DNA of 23,189 bases from Candidatus Peregrinibacteria bacterium CG_4_10_14_0_2_um_filter_43_11 (GCA_002792495.1 PFOK01000087.1:1-23189); one strand, 5' to 3'; shown: positions 1 to 7,213, numbered from the stretch's first letter. Translations and numbers: made by a program. The notes: a model not told the origin generated them from the sequence alone.

Positions 1-1
1 G

Positions 2-469
2 TGGAATCACGACATTCGTGAGCTTAAAAATTACGATGGACTTTTTATTTCCAACGGTCCGGGGGATCCAAAAATGGCGGATAAAACAGTGGAAGCCATC
101 CAACACGTAATGGAAGAAGGAAAAAGACCCATTTTCGGAATATGCATGGGGAACCAGCTTCTGGCTTTGGCGGCCGGAGGGAACACCTACAAGCTCAAAT
201 ACGGTCATCGTTCCGCCAATCAACCTTGCATCGACACAAACACCGGTCGTTGTTACATCACTTCCCAAAATCATGGGTTCGCCGTCGACGCGAAATCACT
301 TCCGCAGGGGTGGAAAGTTTGGTTTAAAAACGCAAACGATGGAACCGTGGAGGGGATTCGTCACACGAGTAAACCTTGGTTTTCCGTCCAGTTCCATCCC
401 GAGGCGAGTCCTGGCCCGGAAGACGCGGCTTATTTGTTTGATGAATACATTCAATTGCTTGCTAAATAG
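2..469 (+). CDS. carA: Carbamoyl-phosphate synthase small subunit, C-terminal part (cut by window edge)
   Basis: Glutaminase subunit of carbamoyl-phosphate synthase: it hydrolyses glutamine and passes ammonia to CarB for arginine and pyrimidine synthesis. The reading frame is open from base 2, before the first ATG at 74, so the gene begins outside the window. Visible are the FISNGPGDP loop, the nucleophile motif GICMGNQ (catalytic Cys), the CarA-typical TSQNHGFAVD and GIRHTSKP blocks, and the His/Glu pair in QFHPEASPGPED. The TSQNHG and SNGPGDP blocks separate CarA from the related TrpG/PabA and GuaA amidotransferases. The GICMGNQ variant, rather than GICLGHQ, is as I recall also seen in Bacteroidetes CarA. 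It ends with TAG and converges on the genes at 517-1771. No carB is seen in the window. Confidence 0.93.
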   Translation, partial: WNHDIRELKNYDGLFISNGPGDPKMADKTVEAIQHVMEEGKRPIFGICMGNQLLALAAGGNTYKLKYGHRSANQPCIDTNTGRCYITSQNHGFAVDAKSLPQGWKVWFKNANDGTVEGIRHTSKPWFSVQFHPEASPGPEDAAYLFDEYIQLLAK

Positions 470-516
470 TCACGGATGTTTTAGTGCATTGTAATAATTC
501 CTTCATCCAGCCATTT

Positions 517-654
517 TTATGGTTCTCTTGGCTGGTCCTTTGTTGTATCAGGATCATCTGGATTAGTTCCTGTTACCACGTCAAGAGTATGACGAAAAGA
601 TTGTACACCTTGAAGAGCTCGTCTTCCGGACGGAATGTCTGTTTTATCAAACAT
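517..654 (-). CDS. Possible 45-aa protein overlapping the end of the glycosyltransferase gene
   Basis: A 45-codon frame (MFDKTDIPSGRR... to ...DQPREP). Its ATG lies inside the last codons of the upstream glycosyltransferase gene, so stop and start overlap by 8 nt, an arrangement common in translational coupling. The peptide is polar, with a Pro/Asp/Thr-rich C-terminal third, and no family is recognised. A 7-bp inverted repeat (CCAGCCA/TGGCTGG) spans its end, without a T-run that would make it a good terminator. It may be random; the overlap and unremarkable codon use are the only support. Confidence 0.3.
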   Translation of the reverse strand: MFDKTDIPSGRRALQGVQSFRHTLDVVTGTNPDDPDTTKDQPREP

Positions 655-1771
655 CAATGCTATATTCAAGTTTGTTAAAATTAGGTAAAGAAGAATCAAT
701 ATACTCCTTTATTTTTCTTTTGAAAACCTCCACATCAAATTGCATGGCGTGTTCACGAATTTGATGTGAATCAAAGTCCATTTTTTCAAATTGCTGTATG
801 GCATCCGTTAAACTTTCTACCGTCTGCTCTTCAAAAAAGACACCGGTTTTCCCTTCTTCCATTACGTCCAAACTTCCTCCACGACTGAGTGCAATCACAG
901 GTCTTCCGGCACTCATGGCCTCCAGCGGCACAATACCAGCATCTTCGATCTGCGGAAAGAGTAGCCCCCGGCAATTCGCGTAAAGATCCGCCAGTTCCGC
1001 ATCGCTCACAGACCCCAGAATCTCCACATTGCCTTTTGCCATTGCCTTAATCTTTTGCAAGTCCGGCCCGGTGCCTGCAATTTTCAGTTTCAATCCGAGT
1101 TGGTTAAAAGTCTCGACCAGCAAATCAAATTTTTTGTAAGGAATCAAACGCCCGATGGAAAAATAATAGTCGTTTTTGGGGTGCGCGGCGGGCTTGAATT
1201 TCTCCGTATGTACCGGGGGGTAAATCACATCCGCGTCCCGCCCGTAATGCTTTTGTATCTGCCACGCGATGTGCGAGGAATTGGCGATGTATTTGTCTAC
1301 CCGTTGTGCCGCGCAATAATCCCACTCTCTAATCTTTTTGATCTGTTTCCGAATCGTTCCATGGAGTATTTTGGGGAATTTTTTGAGTCGTGTCTCCAAA
1401 TCCCATTCTTCCCAGGCGTATCGCATGGGGGTATGGCAGTAGCAAATATGAAGTGTGTTGGGTTTGGTGATCACCCCCTTGCTCACACTGTGGCAGCTAC
1501 TCAGCACAATGTCGTAGTCATCCAAATCCATCATTTCCACTGCCACCGGCATTTGCCCCAACATCCATTGGTGTTTTACAAAAGGAATATTTTGCAGCCA
1601 CGACGTTTTGACCAATTTCTGCACATCAGGCGCCCCCAGTTCTCGCATGTCTTTCGGTTTGTACATGGTGGTGTAAATCGGCGCTTTGGGGAAAAGATCA
1701 TGAAAAGCCGAAATCACGCTTTCCGCGCCTCCATAATTGGTGAGCCAGTCAGTGATGATGGCAATATTCAT
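647..1771 (-). CDS. GT4-family glycosyltransferase
   Basis: Predicted GT-B fold retaining glycosyltransferase (CAZy GT4) that would move a sugar from a nucleotide donor to a glycan or lipid-linked acceptor in the cytoplasm. From the chosen ATG the protein has 374 residues, normal for GT4. N-terminal domain: MNIAIITDWL, then the glycine turn YGGAE (13-17) and the YCHTPMRYAWE block (111-121) frequent in O-antigen mannosyl/rhamnosyltransferases. C-terminal donor domain: FSIGRLIPYKKFD (204-216), GTGPDL, and the E-x7-E motif from E276 to E284 (EDAGIVPLE) followed by AMSAGRPVIA. A TTG 18 nt upstream extends the frame but adds MNFIIK before a perfect family start. No Shine-Dalgarno is seen. Donor and acceptor cannot be told from sequence. 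Confidence 0.9.
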   Translation of the reverse strand: MNIAIITDWLTNYGGAESVISAFHDLFPKAPIYTTMYKPKDMRELGAPDVQKLVKTSWLQNIPFVKHQWMLGQMPVAVEMMDLDDYDIVLSSCHSVSKGVITKPNTLHICYCHTPMRYAWEEWDLETRLKKFPKILHGTIRKQIKKIREWDYCAAQRVDKYIANSSHIAWQIQKHYGRDADVIYPPVHTEKFKPAAHPKNDYYFSIGRLIPYKKFDLLVETFNQLGLKLKIAGTGPDLQKIKAMAKGNVEILGSVSDAELADLYANCRGLLFPQIEDAGIVPLEAMSAGRPVIALSRGGSLDVMEEGKTGVFFEEQTVESLTDAIQQFEKMDFDSHQIREHAMQFDVEVFKRKIKEYIDSSLPNFNKLEYSIDV

Positions 1772-1775
1772 TTTT

Positions 1776-1803
1776 ATTATAAAATTCAAGATTAAGGATT
1801 CAA
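1776..1803 (-). promoter_or_regulatory. Putative promoter of the glycosyltransferase gene, possibly leaderless
   Basis: Read on the minus strand: TTGAAT, 16-nt spacer, TATAAT, then only 4 nt to the ATG at 1771. Transcription would start at or just inside the start codon, implying a leaderless or nearly leaderless mRNA, in line with the missing Shine-Dalgarno. The -35 hexamer is part of a duplicated ATTCAAGATTA word (1784 and 1798 on the plus strand). Confidence 0.4.
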
Positions 1804-1871
1804 GATTATTCTAAGGGAATATCGTCAAAAAAGTAATTCAATATTGCCGCCAAAATATAACGTGGGTAACC

Positions 1872-1899
1872 GTAGGGACGCGAGATCTCGCGTCCCTAC
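1872..1899. repeat. Perfect 28-bp palindrome
   Basis: Each 14-nt arm is GTAGGGACGCGAGA or its complement with no loop and no mismatch, centred on AGATCT. It is far more GC-rich than the surrounding spacer and lies between the 3' end of miaB and the glycosyltransferase gene. There is no T-run on either side, so it looks like a REP-type dispersed element rather than a classical terminator. Confidence 0.85.
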
Positions 1900-1916
1900 A
1901 TGGTGATACGTCATTA

Positions 1917-3257
1917 TTATTCCTTGGTGGCAACCGGCTTTCCTTCCAAGCACCATTCCATGGCCTGATCTACTTTTACATCCACATATTCACCGATCAA
2001 ATCCTTATCATCCGACAAAAAACGGCAGTATTTGTACTCAGAAGTCTTTCCGCTGGCATAGCCTTTGCGGATTTTTTCGACTAGCACCCGAACCGTTTTT
2101 CCTAAAAATGGCTGATTGTATTCGTGTGAAATACGTTTCATTACTTCCGTAATGCGGTCAAAGCGGTCTCTTTTTATCTCTTTCGATATATCGTCTTTTA
2201 ACTCCTTTGCGGCCAATGTGCCTTCACGTTCAGAGTATTTAGAGACATACACTAAATCGATTTTGCAATCGTTGATCAAATTGTAGCTTTCCATAAATTC
2301 CTCTTCCGTTTCACCACAAAATCCGACAATAATATCCGTGCTGATCGCTATATTGGGGAGGCGAGCGCGCAATTTATCCACTAGCTCCTTAAAGCGTTCC
2401 ACGGTATAAAAACGATTCATTCTTTTTAGTACATCATTTGATCCCGATTGAACCGGAAGGTGAATGTGAGAGACCATACCGGGGAGTTCTCCATAAAGAT
2501 CGATCACATCATCCGTCATGTCTTTGGGGTGAACGGTAAAAAATCGAATGCGATCAATGCCTTTTACCGCATCAATTTTTCGAAGCAATTGGGCAAAAGG
2601 GGATTCCTTGGAATCCGGATCCACATCCGATGGTTTATACGTGCTCACATTCTGGCCCACCAGATTCACTTCTTTGGCCCCGCGTTTGGCCACTTTTTCC
2701 ACTTCATCCAAAATATTCGCCATCGTCCTGCATTCTTCTCTGCCTCTGGCATAAGGCACAATACAGTAGGCACAAAAATTATTGCACCCATTCATGATTG
2801 GAATAAAAACCTGAGTGATATTCGCGATCGTTGGATTGATGTGAAAATAATCACACAAATCTTCCACGTCTTCCGCCCCCTTTACTCCGTGAAGTTTTCG
2901 CAATATTCCGGGGAGTTTGATGAGATCCTTGATCCGGAAAACAAAATCCACCGTCGGCATGATCCTGAAAACTTTTTCTTTAACTTCTCCGCGGAGACCG
3001 GTGCTTTTACGGATCATACAGCCTGTGATGCCAATTTTTAAGTTTGGATTTTTGCGCTTGAGTGCTTCAAATGGCTCTCCTAAGCCGTAAATTTTATCTT
3101 CCGCTTTTTGTTTGACCGAACAGGTGTTCAGAATGATCAAATCCGCTTCCGGATAGGCGCTCACTGCTTCATATCCCATTTTTTTGAGTACGGTCGTCAA
3201 TCGCTCTGAATCGGAGTAATTCATCTGACAGCCGTAGGTTTGAATAAAATATTTCAT
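1917..3257 (-). CDS. miaB: tRNA-2-methylthio-N6-isopentenyladenosine synthase MiaB
   Basis: Radical-SAM methylthiotransferase that adds a methylthio group to i6A37 of tRNAs reading UNN codons. The 446-residue length is normal. Domains in order: UPF0004 N-terminal domain with cluster cysteines C10 (TYGCQMN), C46 (NTCSVK) and C80 (ITGCM); radical SAM domain with C158, C162 and C165 (CNNFCAYC), followed by IVPYARGREECR; C-terminal TRAM RNA-binding domain (about 375-440). The TYGCQMN start and NTCSVKQKAEDK fit MiaB better than RimO or MtaB. The ATG at 3257 begins MKYFIQTYGC, the usual MiaB start. It is followed by the 28-bp palindrome and the glycosyltransferase gene, and is divergent from nadC. 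Confidence 0.95.
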   Translation of the reverse strand: MKYFIQTYGCQMNYSDSERLTTVLKKMGYEAVSAYPEADLIILNTCSVKQKAEDKIYGLGEPFEALKRKNPNLKIGITGCMIRKSTGLRGEVKEKVFRIMPTVDFVFRIKDLIKLPGILRKLHGVKGAEDVEDLCDYFHINPTIANITQVFIPIMNGCNNFCAYCIVPYARGREECRTMANILDEVEKVAKRGAKEVNLVGQNVSTYKPSDVDPDSKESPFAQLLRKIDAVKGIDRIRFFTVHPKDMTDDVIDLYGELPGMVSHIHLPVQSGSNDVLKRMNRFYTVERFKELVDKLRARLPNIAISTDIIVGFCGETEEEFMESYNLINDCKIDLVYVSKYSEREGTLAAKELKDDISKEIKRDRFDRITEVMKRISHEYNQPFLGKTVRVLVEKIRKGYASGKTSEYKYCRFLSDDKDLIGEYVDVKVDQAMEWCLEGKPVATKE

Positions 3258-3266
3258 TATTTATTA

Positions 3267-3316
3267 ATTCAAGATTAGAAGATTTAAAAATAATTTTGAA
3301 TTTTCGAATCTTGAAT
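3267..3316. repeat. AT-rich inverted repeat between miaB and nadC
   Basis: Perfect 10-bp arms ATTCAAGATT (3267-3276) and AATCTTGAAT (3307-3316) enclose about 30 AT-rich bases. The same ATTCAAGATTA word occurs twice, in direct orientation, before the glycosyltransferase gene (1784 and 1798). It sits in the divergent miaB/nadC spacer, where promoters for both genes must lie. Confidence 0.6.
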
Positions 3317-3385
3317 ATTCTAATGTGTTTAGTTATTTTTTCAACCCGAGTTCTCAGGTATACTGCCTTTGTAATTTTAAATGAA

Positions 3386-4381
3386 ATGATTTTCGACGCT
3401 TCCTCATCACTGAATCTTAAAAACGCCACTTATTTAAAAGCGGTAAAACAACACGTGTGGCAAACTTATCGCGCCGATATCGAGGGGGGTGATGTGACAA
3501 CAGAGCTTTTTTTGCCTAAGAAATGCCCAGATATACGAGCAGAGATTGTAGCCAATGAACCCGGTGTTTTTGCGGGTTTTCCGGAGGCGAAATGGTTGCT
3601 CAAAAAGATTGGAGTCTCCATTACGAAGCATATAAAAGAAGGTCGGTTGTTTAAAAAAGGCGATATCCTCCTCGTTCTTCATGGTCGGGCGGATCGTATT
3701 TTAAAAGCGGAGCGCACACTCCTCAACCTCCTTCAGCGAATGAGTGGGATAGCAACAGCCACTCAGAAAATGGCTTCTCATTTGCCAAAAACCATCAAAC
3801 TGCTCGCAACCCGAAAAACATTTTGGGGCTTGCTCGACAAACGTGCTGTTTACGTCGGTGGCGGTGCAACACATCGTCTTAATCTCTCCGACGCGGCGAT
3901 GATAAAAGATAACCATTGGATGCTTTCGCCCCTGTGTCATTTCATGCTCGACACGGAATCTACCCATCCTTCTTATAATGACAGTAACCTGTCGAGATTC
4001 CGCATCAAGTGCGGAATGACGAAGGGGGGTGCAGGAGTTACGAGAGGGGGAATAGGAATTACGAATAAGTTAAAAAAACTCCGCTTCATTGAATTTGAAA
4101 TGGACAATCTCTCGCAAGTTAGACAGTTTGTCGAATTTTATTCTCATGTGCCAGCCTTCTTACGATCATCAAAAAAAGTCGCTATCATGCTCGATAATTT
4201 CAGCCCGACGGATGTCAAAAAAGCCGTTAAGCTTCTCAAGCTCCTTGGTATTTGGATCGAAGTTTCCGGTGGTATTACCCTCCAAAACATAAAAAGTTAT
4301 GCCATTCGTGGTGTAGACGCGATTTCTTCCGGAGCCATTACTACCAAAGCACCCGCATTGGATTTATCATTACAAACTTAA
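3386..4381 (+). CDS. nadC: Nicotinate-nucleotide pyrophosphorylase (quinolinate phosphoribosyltransferase) with internal insertion
   Basis: Converts quinolinate and PRPP to nicotinate mononucleotide, CO2 and pyrophosphate in de novo NAD synthesis. From the ATG at 3386 it has 331 residues; an in-frame TTG at 3296 would add 30 residues outside the family pattern. Visible are the N-terminal domain, AERTLLNLLQRMSGIAT (108-124), the phosphate/PRPP site TRKT (142-145), GGGATHRLNLSDAAMIKDNH (158-177), the acidic FIEFE (234-238) and MLDNF (268-272), and the C-terminal EVSGGI and SSGAIT blocks. The family is usually about 280 residues. About 30-40 extra residues (roughly 184-226) sit between KDNH and FIEFE, encoded by a palindromic repeat plus a 21-nt tandem repeat. 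All recognisable catalytic motifs lie outside the insert, so the enzyme may still work. nadA and nadB are not in the window. Confidence 0.93.
   Translation: MIFDASSSLNLKNATYLKAVKQHVWQTYRADIEGGDVTTELFLPKKCPDIRAEIVANEPGVFAGFPEAKWLLKKIGVSITKHIKEGRLFKKGDILLVLHGRADRILKAERTLLNLLQRMSGIATATQKMASHLPKTIKLLATRKTFWGLLDKRAVYVGGGATHRLNLSDAAMIKDNHWMLSPLCHFMLDTESTHPSYNDSNLSRFRIKCGMTKGGAGVTRGGIGITNKLKKLRFIEFEMDNLSQVRQFVEFYSHVPAFLRSSKKVAIMLDNFSPTDVKKAVKLLKLLGIWIEVSGGITLQNIKSYAIRGVDAISSGAITTKAPALDLSLQT
3936..4065. repeat. Two-hairpin repeat plus 21-nt tandem repeat inside nadC
   Basis: The element opens with GTCATT (3936) and closes with AATGAC (4020). Its right half is a perfect hairpin, ATTCCGCA-TCAAG-TGCGGAAT; the left half carries a degenerate counterpart ending in ACACGGAATCT. 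It continues as about two 21-nt units starting GGAATGACGA, GGAGTTACGA and GGAATTACGA, giving the peptide pattern GMTKGGA/GVTRGGI/GITN. The same plan is found in the spacer at 21024-21121. The frame stays open through all of it. Confidence 0.75.
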
Positions 4382-4387
4382 CCTAAT

Positions 4388-4425
4388 CTCTGAAAGCGCT
4401 CAAGCGATTGTGCGTATTCAGAGGG
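4388..4425 (+). promoter_or_regulatory. Hairpin that includes the ribosome binding site of the transglutaminase-like gene
   Basis: Arms CTCTGAA (4388-4394) and TTCAGAG (4417-4423) form a stem, and the overlapping AGAGGG (4420-4425) is a plausible Shine-Dalgarno 7 nt before the ATG at 4433. Folding would hide most of the site. The core words (CTGAA, GCGC, AAGC, TTCAG) resemble the hairpin between pabA and pabB, so it may be a decayed member of that repeat family now serving as leader. Confidence 0.45.
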
Positions 4426-4432
4426 CGAAATT

Positions 4433-5086
4433 ATGGATGACATTGATCTCAATCACCTTCCTTATGAACCGATTCCACCTAAAAAATGGAATCCTTTTTA
4501 TCGTTTTATCGCCTTTGTGCTCGCGCTTGGGCTTTTGCTCCTTTCCTGGCAGGGGTATTTTTATTTAATACACCCTGAGCCATTATCTGTTGTGCAATTG
4601 GCGGACATCCAATCCTTTTTGCCGGATCACCCCATTACTCCTTTTACGAGCCATGCGCCAGAGCGTATTAAAGTTGTTTTGAGTGAAACTGAATCCGAGT
4701 TAAAACAGATTGCTAATGTTATCGCGACACGCTCCTGCAAAAAAGCGGATAATCTTTGTTATTCCAAGGCGCTCTTTTATTTCGTACGTGATCAAATTCG
4801 CTACGTTCCCGATCCCCGATTTGATGATCGACTGGAAAATCCGATCACCACACTCAAAACCGGTGGTGCCGATTGTGAAGACATGGCGGTTCTGCTCGCA
4901 GGTTTACAGAAAGCGATTGGAAACGATGCCAAGCTTGTTTTTATCCCCGGACATGTTTATGCGCAAGTTCGTATTCCGAGCCATAGAGATAAATGGTTCA
5001 ATATGGAAGCGACGTGCGGAACCTGTTCTTTTGGGGAATTACCGACGGATTTGATGCTAGAGAGGAAGCAATTTTATAATTTATAA
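4433..5086 (+). CDS. Membrane-anchored transglutaminase-like cysteine protease-fold protein
   Basis: A 217-residue protein with a cytoplasmic N-terminus, one hydrophobic segment (about 24-46, FIAFVLALGLLLLSW...) and an extracytoplasmic domain of the transglutaminase-like superfamily. The catalytic Cys is C148 in GGADCEDMAVLLAGL and the His is H174 in IPGHVYAQV; the third position is probably E192 (FNMEAT) where Asp is usual. Such domains act as proteases, amidases or crosslinkers at the envelope; the substrate is unknown. The DNA shows one of the few believable Shine-Dalgarno sites here (AGAGGG, 7 nt from ATG). It follows nadC after 51 nt in the same direction and may be co-transcribed. C103, C109, C195 and C198 could form disulfides. 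Confidence 0.8.
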   Translation: MDDIDLNHLPYEPIPPKKWNPFYRFIAFVLALGLLLLSWQGYFYLIHPEPLSVVQLADIQSFLPDHPITPFTSHAPERIKVVLSETESELKQIANVIATRSCKKADNLCYSKALFYFVRDQIRYVPDPRFDDRLENPITTLKTGGADCEDMAVLLAGLQKAIGNDAKLVFIPGHVYAQVRIPSHRDKWFNMEATCGTCSFGELPTDLMLERKQFYNL

Positions 5087-5275
5087 TCTATTTTAAATAA
5101 ATCCTAACTTCTTAAAATACTAAATCCTAATATCTAAATTCTAAACAAATTCAAAATTATAATATTCAAATCACAAAGTGATCCCGTTGGGATTTTTAAA
5201 ACGTTTTGGCTCTTGTTATTTTGGTTATTAGATATTATTTAGGATTTAGGACTTAGATATTAGAAATTCTATAGT
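5087..5275. repeat. AT-rich inverted-repeat spacer (MITE-like)
   Basis: This 189-nt spacer has many copies of words such as TAAATCCTAA and CTAATATCTAA on the left and their complements (TTAGGATTTAGG, TTAGATATTAG) on the right, around a mixed centre (5170-5215). The whole can fold into a long imperfect hairpin. No ORF, RNA gene or clear promoter is seen apart from AT-rich hexamers near 5230-5270. It resembles non-autonomous palindromic repeats common in candidate-phylum genomes. Confidence 0.5.
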
Positions 5276-5857
5276 ATGAAGACTCTCATTATAGACAACT
5301 ACGATTCATTCACCTACATTCTTAAGCAATATGCCGGAGAGCTTGGAGGGAACCCGGAAGTTTTTTTAAATGATCAAATTACGGTCGCTCAGATCAAAAA
5401 GATGAATCCCGGTCACCTCATCCTTTCTCCCGGTCCGGGGAATGTGGACGAACCGAAAGATGTTGGAATCATGTTCGATGTCATCCGGGAATTTCATACA
5501 AAAATCCCCATTCTCGGTGTGTGTCTCGGTCATCAGGCATTGGGAAAATTTTTTGGAGGACAGATCGTTCCTGCCCCAAAAATCATGCACGGAAAACGTT
5601 CCACCATTTATCATGTGAACGGCAGATTATTCAAGGGCATTCCTTCCCCCATAGAAGTAATGCGTTACCATTCACTCATTCTTGATACGCCGTTTTGGTT
5701 GCAAAATCCAACAGTCGATGTGGTCGCGTATACGGCGGATTACGAAATCATGGCAATACAACACAACCATTATCCCGTTTTCGGCGTCCAATTCCATCCG
5801 GAGAGCTTGGGGACAAAACAGGGAAGACGGATGATACAAAATTTTCTAAAATTTTAA
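5276..5857 (+). CDS. pabA: Aminodeoxychorismate (or anthranilate) synthase glutaminase subunit
   Basis: Class I glutamine amidotransferase supplying ammonia to PabB. It has 193 residues, the family norm. It starts with the diagnostic IIDNYDSFTY (5-14); the oxyanion loop is SPGPG (51-55), the nucleophile C83 is in GVCLGHQ, and the triad is completed by H174 and E176 in VQFHPES. The MHGK segment (104-107) is the usual interdomain contact. TrpG and PabA cannot be separated by sequence alone; the PabA call rests on the adjacent pabB with PIKGT and on pabC further along. Start ATG has no Shine-Dalgarno. Confidence 0.92.
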   Translation: MKTLIIDNYDSFTYILKQYAGELGGNPEVFLNDQITVAQIKKMNPGHLILSPGPGNVDEPKDVGIMFDVIREFHTKIPILGVCLGHQALGKFFGGQIVPAPKIMHGKRSTIYHVNGRLFKGIPSPIEVMRYHSLILDTPFWLQNPTVDVVAYTADYEIMAIQHNHYPVFGVQFHPESLGTKQGRRMIQNFLKF

Positions 5858-5862
5858 TAAGA

Positions 5863-5900
5863 CCCCTGAAGGAGCGCAAGCACTTGCGTGCCTTCAGGGG
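5863..5900. repeat. GC-rich hairpin between pabA and pabB
   Basis: Perfect 10-bp outer arms CCCCTGAAGG and CCTTCAGGGG, a 2-nt mismatch, then inner arms CGCAAG and CTTGCG round a CA loop. It starts 5 nt after the pabA stop and ends 14 nt before the pabB ATG. It has no T-tract, so attenuation, mRNA stabilisation or a dispersed repeat are likelier than termination. Its CTGAAGG/CCTTCAG ends match the element at 18321-18373. Confidence 0.8.
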
Positions 5901-5914
5901 ATGTTCGATCGTTT

Positions 5915-7213
5915 ATGAATATTACCGAAGTACAATTAGGCGATTTTCAACCCGAGTGGTTTGTGGCGGTGGCGCACCGTGAAGGATTCGTTCTACTGGA
6001 AAGCGGAACCGGTCATCGGTGGTCTATTGTTGGTGTGGATCCAAAGCGACAAATAAAAAAATGGGATCAAATAAACAAAAAAATGAGTTCCACATCAAAA
6101 AACAAAAGCGTTTTTCCGTTATTAAACGGTCTGATCGGTTACGCGGCTTACCCGAATGTGACGCTCAAAAACACGATTCCGGATTTGCGATTTTATGAGT
6201 TTGATTCTCTGTTACTCCACGATCATCAGAAAAGGAAAACGTATATCACCCATAAAACCGCTGCAGACTTAAAACGATGGGAAGCGGTTTTTTCCGGCGC
6301 CACCATCGATCCACCCATCTACAAAACAAGTGGCACACTCCGGAGTTCCGTCACCAAGGCGCAATACATTAAAAAAATTCAACAGATCAAAGCGCTGTTG
6401 GCCGCCGGAGAAGTGTATCAGATCAACTACGCGATCCGTTTTACAAAAAAATTTGAGGGTGATCCGTACGCGCTCTACCTCAAATTAGTCTACGACAATC
6501 CATCCGAATTTGCGGCTTACCTCAATTGCGGTGAGTTCCAAATCATCAGTAGCTCACCGGAGCGTTTGTTTCGTGTTCGTGAGGGGAAAATTCTCACGCA
6601 GCCGATAAAAGGAACAGCGCGCAAGCGCGCGAATTTTCAATTTTTAATTTCTAATTTTAAAGCAAATTCAAAATCCGAAATCCCAATCCTCGAACAAAAA
6701 TCAGTTGATCCCAATCTTCTCGCATTATTGGGAAGCGAAAAAGAGCGGGCGGAGCTCGATATGATCACGGATCTCGAACGGAATGATGTCGGAAAAATTT
6801 GTAAATACGGCACACTCAAACTCAAAAACGAACGCGCGATTCTCGAACTTCCGAATCTTTGGCATACCTATTCCGAAGTGGAAGGAACTTTATCCTTAAA
6901 TACCACTCCCGAGCAAGTCATCACCGCGATGTTTCCCGGGGGTTCCATAACCGGTTGTCCCAAGATCCGTGTCATGAAGTACATCGAAGAACTCGAAAAT
7001 CTTCCCCGCAATATTTATACGGGGTCAATCGGATACATCTCGAATACTTCTTCGGATTTAAACATGGATTTCAACATCACCATTCGTACCGCGCTCATTC
7101 AAAATGGTCAGATCGAATACTGGGCGGGTGGGGGAATCGTGGCGGATAGCGACCCCGAAAAAGAATATGAGGAATGCATGCTGAAAGCGGAAAAGTTTTT
7201 AAGCCTGCTCTAA
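5915..7213 (+). CDS. pabB: Aminodeoxychorismate synthase component I, with an internal insertion
   Basis: Converts chorismate and ammonia to 4-amino-4-deoxychorismate for folate. From the ATG at 5915 it has 432 residues; a GTG at 5888 lies inside the hairpin and is less likely. Visible are LLAAGEVYQINYA (161-173), SSSPERLF (212-219), PIKGT (230-234), whose Lys is diagnostic for PabB rather than TrpE (PIAGT), LDMITDLERNDVGKIC (281-296), FPGGSITGCPK (340-350), IYTGSIGY and WAGGGIVADSDPEKEYEE (403-420). Between PIKGT and SEKERAE there are about 30 residues (239-265) where the family normally has around 10. The DNA there is an AT-rich repeat like that found in spacers. The 3' end overlaps the convergent coiled-coil gene by 15 nt. 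Confidence 0.95.
   Translation: MNITEVQLGDFQPEWFVAVAHREGFVLLESGTGHRWSIVGVDPKRQIKKWDQINKKMSSTSKNKSVFPLLNGLIGYAAYPNVTLKNTIPDLRFYEFDSLLLHDHQKRKTYITHKTAADLKRWEAVFSGATIDPPIYKTSGTLRSSVTKAQYIKKIQQIKALLAAGEVYQINYAIRFTKKFEGDPYALYLKLVYDNPSEFAAYLNCGEFQIISSSPERLFRVREGKILTQPIKGTARKRANFQFLISNFKANSKSEIPILEQKSVDPNLLALLGSEKERAELDMITDLERNDVGKICKYGTLKLKNERAILELPNLWHTYSEVEGTLSLNTTPEQVITAMFPGGSITGCPKIRVMKYIEELENLPRNIYTGSIGYISNTSSDLNMDFNITIRTALIQNGQIEYWAGGGIVADSDPEKEYEECMLKAEKFLSLL
6631..6706. repeat. AT-rich repeat-like insertion inside pabB
   Basis: Right after GCGCGC-AA-GCGCGC (6617-6630) the sequence becomes AT-rich, with words such as AATTTTCAATTTTTAATTT and CAAATTCAAAATCC that belong to the spacer style of this window, not to the neighbouring coding DNA. 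It encodes a low-complexity stretch (FQFLISNFKANSKS...) in a loop position between conserved PabB motifs and keeps the frame. Confidence 0.5.

Noticed and set aside
1055..1795. 246-codon plus-strand frame opposite the glycosyltransferase
   Set aside because: The minus strand has full GT4 motifs; the plus frame shows no recognisable pattern.
5863..5900. Rho-independent terminator between pabA and pabB
   Set aside because: Strong stem but no T-tract on either strand, and it lies inside what should be one operon.
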